Shown here: positions 7,502 through 13,808 of the stretch, in pieces
How the letters are laid out: every line of letters starts with the position of its first letter
Position numbering within the stretch: position 1 is the first letter of the stretch
Assembly (NCBI GenBank): GCA_019241495.1
Contig: JAFAWZ010000059.1
Coordinates: 1 to 26,304 of the forward strand
DNA from: Acidimicrobiales bacterium
GTDB taxonomy: Bacteria; Actinomycetota; Acidimicrobiia; Acidimicrobiales; Palsa-688
Direction of reading: 5' to 3'
DNA length: 26,304 bases
The notes under the pieces: model-generated
The model's input: the letters and a program-made list of their open reading frames with translations, nothing else
What the model was told of the DNA's origin: nothing
Databases searched by the model: none
Position numbers and translations under genes: made by a program

Positions 7502-8575
7502 TCAAGCGCCCAATGCCCGCTCGTACATCTCCATGTAGCGCCCGGCCAGGCTGTTCATGGAGAAGCTCCGAGCGCGCTCCAGGCCGTTCGCCACCATCTC
7601 GGTCGTCTCCGGCCCGTGCTCGAGGGCCGCCTGCAAGGCCTTGGCCAGCGCCTCGCTATCTCCCGGAGGGGTGAGGCGGGCGTCGACCCCCGCGGTCACC
7701 ACGTTCCGGTAGCCGCGCAGGTCCGACGCCACCACGGGCGTGCCGGCAGCCAGCCCCTCGAGCAGCACGACTCCGAAGCTCTCGCCGTGCAGCGAGGGGG
7801 CGCAGAGCACATCGCATCCCCGGACTCGGCTCATCTTCTCCGATTCCTCGATCCGGCCGAGCCATTCGAAGCGCGGATCAGCGCCGGTCAGCTCTCTCAG
7901 GCGCTCGGTCTCCGGGCCGTGCGAGGCGATCCACAGCCGGACGTCCCGGCCGAGAAGGTTCATGGCCTCTATCAGCACGGCCAGGCCCTTGCGAGGCTCG
8001 TGGCGCCCGAGGAACATGATGGTCGGGCCCGAGGTGGGCCACGCCGGGGCCTGCTGGTACTCCTCGAGCTCGATGCCGTTCCACACCAGCTCGTAGGAGC
8101 CACCGAGCTGGGCCATGGCCGTGGCTCGAGCCTCCTCGGACACAGCCGCTCTGATCGTCAGGTGCTTCACCCCCCACAGCGACAGGGGTCGGAACGCCCT
8201 GATCCAATTGCTCTCCCCCGAGCGATGGAAGGTGCCCACGAGCGGGCTGCCCCCTAGAACCAGGGCGGTCAAGGTCGGGCCCGGAGCGAACGGTTCGTGA
8301 AGGTGGACCACGTCGAAGTCCTCGTCCCGAAGGGCGCGAATGGTGCGCAGAGCAGCCGACGGATCGGGAGCGATGGCCGCCAGTGAGCCGTTGGAAGCGG
8401 TCGGGATCGAGTTGCCGAGGGGGGTGACCGAAGGGTCAGGGGGTGGCCCGTCGCACGGCCCCAAGATGCGGGCCTGGATCCCCCGGGCCCGAAGGGCCCG
8501 TCCGAGGCCGAGCACCTGGCCCTGGACACCGCCGGGGAGGGTGAGGCTGTATGGGCAGATGATCCCGACCCGCAC
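7502..8575 (-). CDS. pimA: Phosphatidylinositol mannosyltransferase PimA-like, GT4 family
   Basis: Predicted to transfer mannose from GDP-mannose to phosphatidyl-myo-inositol on the inner face of the membrane, the first committed step of PIM synthesis. The N-terminus MRVGIICPYSLTLPGGVQG closely follows mycobacterial PimA, including the GG loop. The C-terminal GT-B half has FLGRHEPRKGLAVL with the Arg/Lys donor-binding pair and HGESFGVVLLEGLAAGTPVV with the GT4 glutamate. Length is 357 aa from the GTG at 8575; a TTG one codon earlier is also possible. TAGCCT lies 6 bp before this GTG and no ribosome-binding site is present. The nearby PIP synthase and PatA-like genes support the PIM assignment over a generic glycosyltransferase. 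Confidence 0.87.
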   Translation of the reverse strand: MRVGIICPYSLTLPGGVQGQVLGLGRALRARGIQARILGPCDGPPPDPSVTPLGNSIPTASNGSLAAIAPDPSAALRTIRALRDEDFDVVHLHEPFAPGPTLTALVLGGSPLVGTFHRSGESNWIRAFRPLSLWGVKHLTIRAAVSEEARATAMAQLGGSYELVWNGIELEEYQQAPAWPTSGPTIMFLGRHEPRKGLAVLIEAMNLLGRDVRLWIASHGPETERLRELTGADPRFEWLGRIEESEKMSRVRGCDVLCAPSLHGESFGVVLLEGLAAGTPVVASDLRGYRNVVTAGVDARLTPPGDSEALAKALQAALEHGPETTEMVANGLERARSFSMNSLAGRYMEMYERALGA

Positions 8576-8581
8576 CAACCA

Positions 8582-8587
8582 AGGCTA
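8582..8587 (-). promoter_or_regulatory. Possible -10 element for leaderless pimA
   Basis: TAGCCT (TANNNT type) on the minus strand, 6 bp before the GTG at 8575. It lies downstream of the nested inverted repeat that separates the STAS gene from pimA, which would fit a fresh promoter after a transcript end. Confidence 0.4.
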
Positions 8588-8634
8588 CTTCGGCTGGGGT
8601 CGCCGGAGCCGGTTCTAACTAGTGGGTCGGCGGT

Positions 8635-8759
8635 TCCTCGGCCCGAGCGAGGCCATAAGGGCATTCACATGCACTGACATTCATTTGTGGTCACTTGACC
8701 TACACATTTGCGGGTCAAGTGACCACAAAAGAATTGAAATAGCTTCGGTGGGCCGAGGA
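8635..8759. repeat. Nested inverted repeat, terminator-like hairpin or small MITE-like element
   Basis: Inner arms are perfect over 17 bp: 8684-8700 (TTTGTGGTCACTTGACC) and 8713-8729, with a 12-nt loop. Outer arms are perfect over 10 bp: 8635-8644 (TCCTCGGCCC) and 8750-8759. Inside each inner arm sits GGTCA-N2-TGACC, itself a palindrome. The stretch between the outer arms is visibly A+T-richer than the surroundings. It fills most of the 203-bp gap between the STAS gene and pimA. It could end the pgsA-patA-STAS transcript, bind a dimeric regulator, or be a remnant mobile element; no T-tract decides for termination. Confidence 0.7.
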
Positions 8760-8778
8760 GGAGCGCCGCATCGGCCGC

Positions 8779-9105
8779 CTAGGTGACGTCCTCAGGAAAG
8801 GCCTGCCCCAGCTCGACCAGCTCGAGGATGCGTCGGACCCGGGGGCTGGGGGTGCGCAGGACCATGCGGCAGCCCGCTCGGCTAGCCTCGTGCTGACCAG
8901 CGATCAAGGCTCCCACGCCGGCTGCGTCGATGAACTCCACGGCTCCCAGGTCGACCACCACCCGCCCCGTGGCGCGGCCTATGGCCTGCGTTACTACGCC
9001 GCGCAGCCGCTCCGCGCTCGCCGCGTCGAGCTCTCCCGATACGACCACGACAGGGTCGGCGCCCTCCTCCACAAGACGCGCTGCGAAGTCGGCAAGCTCG
9101 TTCAC
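8779..9105 (-). CDS. STAS-domain protein (anti-anti-sigma factor type) lacking the phosphorylatable serine
   Basis: The 108-aa protein has the STAS fold pattern of SpoIIAA/RsbV-like anti-sigma antagonists: a first strand VVVVSGELDAASAERL, then VVVDLGAVEFIDAAGVGALI. In regulated family members the loop reads D-S-S/T-G and the serine is phosphorylated by the partner kinase. Here both positions are alanine (Ala61, Ala62), so that switch cannot work. GTG start, with GGAGGG 8 bp upstream. It follows the acyltransferase by 42 bp on the same strand. No kinase or sigma factor lies nearby, so the partner is unknown. It may be constitutively active or have another STAS role. Confidence 0.85.
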   Translation of the reverse strand: MNELADFAARLVEEGADPVVVVSGELDAASAERLRGVVTQAIGRATGRVVVDLGAVEFIDAAGVGALIAGQHEASRAGCRMVLRTPSPRVRRILELVELGQAFPEDVT

Positions 9106-9147
9106 CCTCGGCTCCCTCCTCGGAGGGCACTGATCCTCGGCTTACAC

Positions 9148-10194
9148 CTAGTGAACGAGCCCGGTCAATAGTCCGCTCGGGTCGTGGTCGCTGGGCCAGT
9201 TGGGTTGCATCATGTGCCACTGAGTGGGGGCCCGTCGGATCAGGTCCTCGAAGCCGCCGGCCAACAGCCGAGTGAGATGGCCGACGTCGCCGCGCAGGCT
9301 GCGCTCGGTCGATCGCTGCGTGTCCAGCGGTGGTAGGAGGAACCCCACGTGACCGTCGGTCCGGGGCTCGAAGTAGACGGCTGTGGGCACGAGGTGAGCC
9401 CCGGTGCGCAGTGCCAGGGTGGCCGGCCCGGCGGGGAGGCGGGTCTTCTCTCCGAAGAACGCCACCTCCACCGATGATGTGTCGCCGATGAGCCGATCGG
9501 ACAGGAGGCAGAGGACGTGATTGTCCCGGAGAGCCTGGGCGCAGCGGGCCGCCGCGCCCGGGCCCATCGGTATGACGTTCATGCCGAGCCGGGTCCGGAA
9601 AGACACGAACCATTCGAAGATGTCCGGGCGACCCAGCCGCTCCACGACCACGCTCACCTGGAGCCCGAGGTTCACCAGATGGGTGCCGGCCCATTCCCAA
9701 CCTCCCAGGTGGGGCAGGGCGAGGATCACCCCCCGGCCCGTAGCCAGCCCTCCCTCGATGTGCTCGAAGCCCTTGTAGCTCATCCCGGCGTCTATTTGGG
9801 ACGTGCTGAGTCGGGGCAGCCGGAGATTGTCTGCCCAATAGTGGGCGTATGAAGCGATGGCGTCGTCGACCATGCCCCTCAGCTCCTTGGGATCGAGCTC
9901 TTGTCCGTACACCCGGGTGAGGTGGCGAGCCAGGAGCTCACGCCGGCGTGACCACGCGCCGGGCCGGCCCGGCGCGGCAGGCAGCTTCGACACCGCCACC
10001 CCGCTTGCTTCAGCCGCCCGGCGGGCCAGGTGCGGGGGAAGGCGAGCGGCGATGGCGCTGGCGGCGCGGATCGCCGTGAGGGCGGCCGACGTCAGGGACG
10101 CCGAGAGCCGGTGCGGCGCCGCACCGGGCCGATCGACTCGGTCTCGCCGTCGCGCCCTAGACGGGCCTGACGAGCGAGTCGTCGCTCGTGCCAT
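9148..10194 (-). CDS. patA: PatA-like / LpxL-HtrB family lipid acyltransferase
   Basis: Lysophospholipid acyltransferase superfamily. It probably acylates the mannose of PIMs, as PatA does in mycobacteria. The catalytic H-X4-E motif is LPHLGGWEW (His162, Glu167). Further family blocks are DNHVLCLLSDR, an FFGEKTRLPAGPATLALRTGAHLVP stretch and the C-terminal PTQWHMMQPNW. The start is awkward. The ATG at 10194 overlaps the PIP synthase end by 103 bp and adds an Arg-rich leader. The next conventional starts (GTG near residue 66) would remove the conserved N-terminal helix; a CTG at 10095 overlapping the pgsA stop is another option. Position between pgsA and pimA matches the mycobacterial PIM cluster. 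Confidence 0.87.
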   Translation of the reverse strand: MARATTRSSGPSRARRRDRVDRPGAAPHRLSASLTSAALTAIRAASAIAARLPPHLARRAAEASGVAVSKLPAAPGRPGAWSRRRELLARHLTRVYGQELDPKELRGMVDDAIASYAHYWADNLRLPRLSTSQIDAGMSYKGFEHIEGGLATGRGVILALPHLGGWEWAGTHLVNLGLQVSVVVERLGRPDIFEWFVSFRTRLGMNVIPMGPGAAARCAQALRDNHVLCLLSDRLIGDTSSVEVAFFGEKTRLPAGPATLALRTGAHLVPTAVYFEPRTDGHVGFLLPPLDTQRSTERSLRGDVGHLTRLLAGGFEDLIRRAPTQWHMMQPNWPSDHDPSGLLTGLVH

Positions 10195-10937
10195 CCGGCG
10201 GCGGCCGACGCGGGCCGGTTACGTCCGCTGTAGCGTTCGGCGCGCGGCACCCACCCGTTCGCTTCCCGCCACGCTCGCCAGCGGACCGCCATCGGGGTGC
10301 CCTCGAACCCGGAGCGCCGGGCGGCTCGACTCTCCGCCGGAGGCGGCCCGTGCCCCGCCGCGGTGGCTTGACGCCAGACCATCACGAACCTCTGAACGGC
10401 TGTCAGGGCGGTGAGACCGAACATCAACCACAACAACGGGATCATCACGACGCTGAACGCCAAGCAGGCGCACAGCACCACGATGCGCTCGGCCCGCTCC
10501 ATGAGCCCCCCCTTGGCCGAAAAGCCCAGCGATTCCGCCTTGGCCCGCTCGTAGGAAACGATCAACGACACCCCCAGCACGGCCACGGGAAGCAACACCA
10601 GATGACCACGGTGGGTGCCCTGCAGGTACCACGCCAACGCTCCCAGGTACAACGTGTCGGTTACCCGGTCGGCAACCGAGTCGAAGAACGCCCCCCGGGT
10701 GCTGGACCGACCTGTCGCCTTGGCCAGGGCCCCGTCGAGCAGGTCGGGAACGGCGGAGCAGATCACGAGAGCCAGGCCCAGGCCCAGGCGTCCCGTAGCG
10801 ATGGCCCACGCCGCCGGGAGGGCAATGACCAATCCCGCGGCGGTGAGATGATCGGGTGCCAGGCCCGTGGTTCTCAGCGCCTGCCCCACCGGGCTCGTAA
10901 CCCGGTCCACTGCGGCTCGGAAACGTCCGTCAAACAA
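10092..10937 (-). CDS. pgsA: CDP-alcohol phosphatidyltransferase, probable phosphatidylinositol phosphate synthase
   Basis: Membrane enzyme joining CDP-diacylglycerol to an alcohol phosphate, here probably inositol 1-phosphate given the PIM neighbours. The active-site pattern D-x2-D-G-x2-A-x9-G-x3-D-x3-D is present with Asp65, Asp68, Gly69, Gly82, Asp86 and Asp90. The usual Arg after Ala72 is Lys73. About six hydrophobic segments follow the family plan. A basic, Arg-rich C-terminal tail of roughly 80 residues (SRAARRSGFEG onward) is unusual. I start at TTG 10937, with GAGGAG 9 bp upstream and MFDGRF as N-terminus. A GTG at 10982 would translate through a 13-bp repeat array. The substrate could be another alcohol. 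Confidence 0.87.
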   Translation of the reverse strand: MFDGRFRAAVDRVTSPVGQALRTTGLAPDHLTAAGLVIALPAAWAIATGRLGLGLALVICSAVPDLLDGALAKATGRSSTRGAFFDSVADRVTDTLYLGALAWYLQGTHRGHLVLLPVAVLGVSLIVSYERAKAESLGFSAKGGLMERAERIVVLCACLAFSVVMIPLLWLMFGLTALTAVQRFVMVWRQATAAGHGPPPAESRAARRSGFEGTPMAVRWRAWREANGWVPRAERYSGRNRPASAAAGWHERRLARQARLGRDGETESIGPVRRRTGSRRP

Positions 10938-10952
10938 TGGCAGCTGCTCCTC

Positions 10953-11004
10953 GCACCTGAACTGTGCACCTGAACCGTGCACCTGGACCGTGCACCTGGA
11001 CCAG
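10953..11004. repeat. Four tandem copies of a 13-bp repeat in the pgsA leader
   Basis: Units begin at 10953, 10966, 10979 and 10992 and read GCACCTGRACYRT with small changes. The array abuts the GAGGAG ribosome-binding site of pgsA (10947-10952). A 13-bp period is not a multiple of three, so it is unlikely to be coding. Each unit carries GTGCAC-like symmetry on the minus strand. It resembles a minisatellite able to change copy number. Confidence 0.8.
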
Positions 11005-11044
11005 GGCGATCACCGACACGGGACCGCTTCGTCGTCCGGCGGCC

Positions 11045-11050
11045 AGGCTA
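11045..11050 (-). promoter_or_regulatory. Possible -10 element for pgsA
   Basis: TAGCCT on the minus strand, identical to the hexamer proposed for pimA. It would give a leader of about 100 nt that contains the 13-bp repeats. The leftmost palindrome (11062-11076) would sit near its -35 region. Confidence 0.35.
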
Positions 11051-11061
11051 CCACCCGCTTC

Positions 11062-11142
11062 ATCCGATGCTCGGGATCTCCCCGACGTTCGGGGCTGGTT
11101 CTCCCCGACGTTCGGGATCCTGGTTCTCCCCGACGTTCGGGA
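11062..11142. promoter_or_regulatory. Cluster of four palindromic operator-like sites between pgsA and the EF-G2 gene
   Basis: Three copies of CCCCGA-CGT-TCGGGR lie at 11080-11094, 11103-11117 and 11128-11142. A weaker copy (CCGA-TGC-TCGGGA) lies at 11064-11076. The first full copy is a perfect 6-bp inverted repeat around CGT. Centre spacings are 23 and 25 bp between full copies, roughly two helical turns, and 17 bp to the weak one. The last copy is about where the -35 of the plus-strand promoter would be and the weak copy near that of pgsA, suggesting a shared dimeric regulator. The regulator is unknown. Confidence 0.65.
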
Positions 11143-11153
11143 TCCTGCCCCGT

Positions 11154-11159
11154 TACGCT
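11154..11159 (+). promoter_or_regulatory. Possible -10 element for the EF-G2 gene
   Basis: TACGCT (TANNNT type) within TTACGCT, just downstream of the third full palindrome. It would start transcription near 11167 and give a leader of about 68 nt. There is no recognisable -35 hexamer. Confidence 0.4.
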
Positions 11160-11176
11160 GGCACATCAGATGCAGG

Positions 11177-11194
11177 CCCCCGGGCCGCCGGGGG
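11177..11194 (+). promoter_or_regulatory. G+C hairpin in the leader of the EF-G2 gene
   Basis: CCCCCGG (11177-11183) pairs perfectly with CCGGGGG (11188-11194) around a GCCG loop. It lies downstream of the proposed -10 and ends just before the purine-rich region with two ribosome-binding sites. No T-tract follows, so termination is not indicated; a translational or mRNA-stability role is possible. Confidence 0.5.
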
Positions 11195-11214
11195 GAGGTA
11201 GGAGGGAGACGACT

Positions 11215-11238
11215 GTGGCCCCGGAGAGGATCCTGTGA
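11215..11238 (+). CDS. Possible 7-codon leader peptide overlapping the EF-G2 start
   Basis: GTG at 11215 opens a frame encoding MAPERIL and stops at TGA 11236-11238. That stop overlaps the GTG start of the downstream gene as GTGA. A better ribosome-binding site (AGGAGG, 11200-11205, 9 bp spacing) precedes this mini-frame than precedes the main gene (GGAGAGG, 5 bp spacing). Translation of the short frame would therefore deliver ribosomes to the main start. It may also be chance in a purine-rich leader; no homologue can be judged at this size. Confidence 0.35.
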   Translation: MAPERIL

Positions 11239-13298
11239 AGGCATACCCATCGGCCGCCATTCGCAACGTGGCCTTCGTCGGCCACGGCGGAGCCGGCAAG
11301 ACGACCCTTACCGAGGCGCTCCTTCACCGGTCGGGGGCCATCGGCCGGGCCGGCCGGGTCGAAGACGCCGCGACGGTCACCGACTTCGAGCCCGAGGAGC
11401 ACAAGCGGAACCTGTCGGTGTCGGTCGGGTTGGCTCCGGTCGAGTGGGAGGGTCACAAGATCAACGTGTTCGACTGTCCCGGCTACGCCGACTTCGCCCC
11501 TGAGGCACTGGCCGCGCTCAGGGTGGCCGACCTGGGTGTGTTCGTGGTCAGCGCGGTCGAGGGGGTCGAGGTCCAGACCGAGATCATGTGGAGGGCGGCC
11601 GCCCGGCTCGGGCTGCCCAGGCTGGTGTTCATCAACAAGCTGGACCGGGAGCGGGCCTCCTTCGAGCGGACGCTTCAACAGCTCCAGGACACCTTCGGCG
11701 CCGGCATCGCGCCCCTCGAGCTCCCTATCGGGGAGGAAAACAACTTCGTCGGTGTGGCGGACCTCCTCTCCGACACCGCCATCACCTACGACGGGGGCAA
11801 AGCCACCACCGGGCCGATCCCCGACGACATGGCCGTCCGGGAGCACTCGGTCCACGACGCTCTCGTGGAGGGGATAGTCGTGGCCGACGACGAGCTGATG
11901 GAGCGCTACCTGGAGGGGGACGTCCCGAGCGTGGAAGAGCTGGAGAAGACCCTGGCCCACGGGGTCGCCTCGGCGCAGGTCTTCCCCGTCGTGTGCGGCT
12001 CGGCCACCAAGGAGATCGCGGTGGACCGTCTGGCCAGTTTCATCTGTGAGATCGGTCCCTCACCTGTGGACCGCCCAGCGGCGGTGGTCGAGGCAGCCGG
12101 ATCGGTCTCCGAGGTGGCCCCCGACCCGAACGGGCCCCCGCTGGCCTGGGTATGGAAAACGGTCGTGGACCGCCATGTGGGCAAGATCAGCCTGTTCAAG
12201 GTGCTGTCGGGCGCCGTCAAGCCGGACGAGACGCTCGTCAACTCCCGTACCCGGTCCGACGAGCGCCTCCATGCCCCCTTCACGCTGCGGGGCAAGGAGC
12301 AGCTCCCCGTGGACAACCTGCAGGTGGGCGACATTGGAGCGGTCGCCAAGCTGGCCGACGTGCAGACCGGCGACACGCTCGCTCCCAAGGGGACGCCGGT
12401 TGCGGTGCCGGCCCCGGAGGTTCCCGAGCCGGCGCTCGTGATCGGGATCCGCCCGCGGTCCAAGGGCGACGAGGACAAGCTGATGACCTCGCTGCACCGG
12501 CTCCAGGACGAGGATCCGGTGCTCACGGTGCGGCGCGACGACGAGACCCACCAGACCCTGCTCGGGGGCAGCGGTGAGACCCACTTGGCCATCGTCACCG
12601 AGCGGCTGGCCCGCAAGTTCGGTGTCGAGGTGGAGACCGAGCCGGTCGTCGTCCCCTATCGCGAGACCGTCACGGGCCGGGCCGAGGCGGAGGGCAAGTA
12701 CAAAAAGCAGACCGGCGGTCACGGCCAGTTCGGGGTGGCTGATATCCGCATGAGCCCTCGAGATCGCGGGGAGGGCTTCGAGTTCATCGACGAGATCGTC
12801 GGCGGTGCCATACCCCGCCAGTTCATCCCGGCCGTCCAGAAAGGCATCGAAGAGGCGATGGCGGGCGGAGGGGTCCACGGGTGGCCGGTCGTCGACGTGT
12901 CGGTGACGCTCTTCGACGGCAAGTACCACAGCGTCGACTCGTCGGAGATGAGCTTCAAGATGGCCGGCTCGTTGGCCTTCCGGGAGGCCATGGAAAAAGC
13001 GGGACCCATCCTGCTCGAGCCCATCTCCAAGCTCGAGGTCACTGTGCCGACGGCTTATCAGGGTGACGTCCTGGGCGATCTCAACGGGCGGAGGGGCCGG
13101 GTGCAGGGCACCGAGTCGGGCAACGACGGCGAATCGATCGTCACCGCCTTGGTGCCGACCTCGGAGATCCTCCGCTACGCCATCGACCTGCGCTCGACAA
13201 CCGGCGGCCGGGGCCGCTTCCACGCCACCCACGATCATTACGACCCCCTGCCTCAACATCTGTGGGCCGCCGTGTCGCGCCACGCGCCCTCTGCCTAA
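11235..13298 (+). CDS. fusA2: Elongation factor G-like GTPase, EF-G2 (FusA2) type
   Basis: Full-length translational GTPase of 687 aa with EF-G domains I to V. The P-loop is GHGGAGKTT (16-24) rather than the AHIDAGKTT form of true EF-G. Switch II is DCPGYADF (80-87), where EF-G has DTPGHVDF, so the catalytic His is Tyr84. G4 is NKLD (134-137). Domain IV has YRETVTGRAEAEGKYKKQTG and GGHGQFG, and domain V ends with TTGGRGRFHATHDHYDPLP. This pattern matches the EF-G2 paralogues of mycobacteria, reported not to replace EF-G. GTG start with GGAGAGG 5 bp upstream. It is the only long plus-strand gene in the block and runs tail-to-tail into the HIT gene with a 12-bp gap. Confidence 0.9.
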   Translation: MKAYPSAAIRNVAFVGHGGAGKTTLTEALLHRSGAIGRAGRVEDAATVTDFEPEEHKRNLSVSVGLAPVEWEGHKINVFDCPGYADFAPEALAALRVADLGVFVVSAVEGVEVQTEIMWRAAARLGLPRLVFINKLDRERASFERTLQQLQDTFGAGIAPLELPIGEENNFVGVADLLSDTAITYDGGKATTGPIPDDMAVREHSVHDALVEGIVVADDELMERYLEGDVPSVEELEKTLAHGVASAQVFPVVCGSATKEIAVDRLASFICEIGPSPVDRPAAVVEAAGSVSEVAPDPNGPPLAWVWKTVVDRHVGKISLFKVLSGAVKPDETLVNSRTRSDERLHAPFTLRGKEQLPVDNLQVGDIGAVAKLADVQTGDTLAPKGTPVAVPAPEVPEPALVIGIRPRSKGDEDKLMTSLHRLQDEDPVLTVRRDDETHQTLLGGSGETHLAIVTERLARKFGVEVETEPVVVPYRETVTGRAEAEGKYKKQTGGHGQFGVADIRMSPRDRGEGFEFIDEIVGGAIPRQFIPAVQKGIEEAMAGGGVHGWPVVDVSVTLFDGKYHSVDSSEMSFKMAGSLAFREAMEKAGPILLEPISKLEVTVPTAYQGDVLGDLNGRRGRVQGTESGNDGESIVTALVPTSEILRYAIDLRSTTGGRGRFHATHDHYDPLPQHLWAAVSRHAPSA

Positions 13299-13310
13299 GG
13301 ATCTGGCTGC

Positions 13311-13808
13311 CTAGGGCCAGGCCGCCCGCAACTTCTCGGCCGAGCGGCCAAGCGCCTCGGGCAGGACCCGGGTCTCGGCCACGCTGGTCATGAAGTTGGT
13401 GTCGCCGCTCCACCGGGGCAGGACGTGCAGGTGGAAGTGGCCGGGAATCCCGGCCCCGGCCGCCGTCCCGAGGTTGGCCCCGACGTTCATTCCGTCGGGG
13501 GCATAGGCGGCCCGCAGCGCGCCTATCGCCTCGGCCATTCCCTGCCACACCGCCCGGGACTCCTCGACGGTCAGGTCCTCCGGGCCGGCAACGTGGCGAA
13601 GCGGCAGCACCATGAGGTGGCCGTTGGTGTAGGGGTAGGCGTTCAGGATGGCCACGGCGAGCTCGCTGCGCCACAGGACGTGGTTCTGCTCATCGGAGCG
13701 GCCGCTGCCCAAGATGGCGCAGAACACGCATTGCCCGTCGGGCGGTCTCGACGTGACGTCCTCGATGTACTCGCTGCGCCAGCCCGCCCACATCCGCTCG
13801 AGGCTCAC
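13311..13808 (-). CDS. HIT-family nucleotide phosphorylase/hydrolase (Ap4A type)
   Basis: Histidine-triad protein of 165 aa that probably degrades diadenosine polyphosphates or related nucleotides. The triad is GHFHLHVLPRW with His124, His126 and His128. An N-terminal CVFC pair (Cys27, Cys30) and WAGWRSEYIED fit the actinobacterial Ap4A phosphorylase-like group next to thrS (as in M. tuberculosis). The GTG start overlaps the thrS stop as GTGA, so it is translationally coupled; an ATG five codons later is an alternative. Coupling to a threonyl-tRNA synthetase makes sense because aminoacyl-tRNA synthetases generate Ap4A as a side product. The substrate is inferred. Confidence 0.9.
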   Translation of the reverse strand: MSLERMWAGWRSEYIEDVTSRPPDGQCVFCAILGSGRSDEQNHVLWRSELAVAILNAYPYTNGHLMVLPLRHVAGPEDLTVEESRAVWQGMAEAIGALRAAYAPDGMNVGANLGTAAGAGIPGHFHLHVLPRWSGDTNFMTSVAETRVLPEALGRSAEKLRAAWP

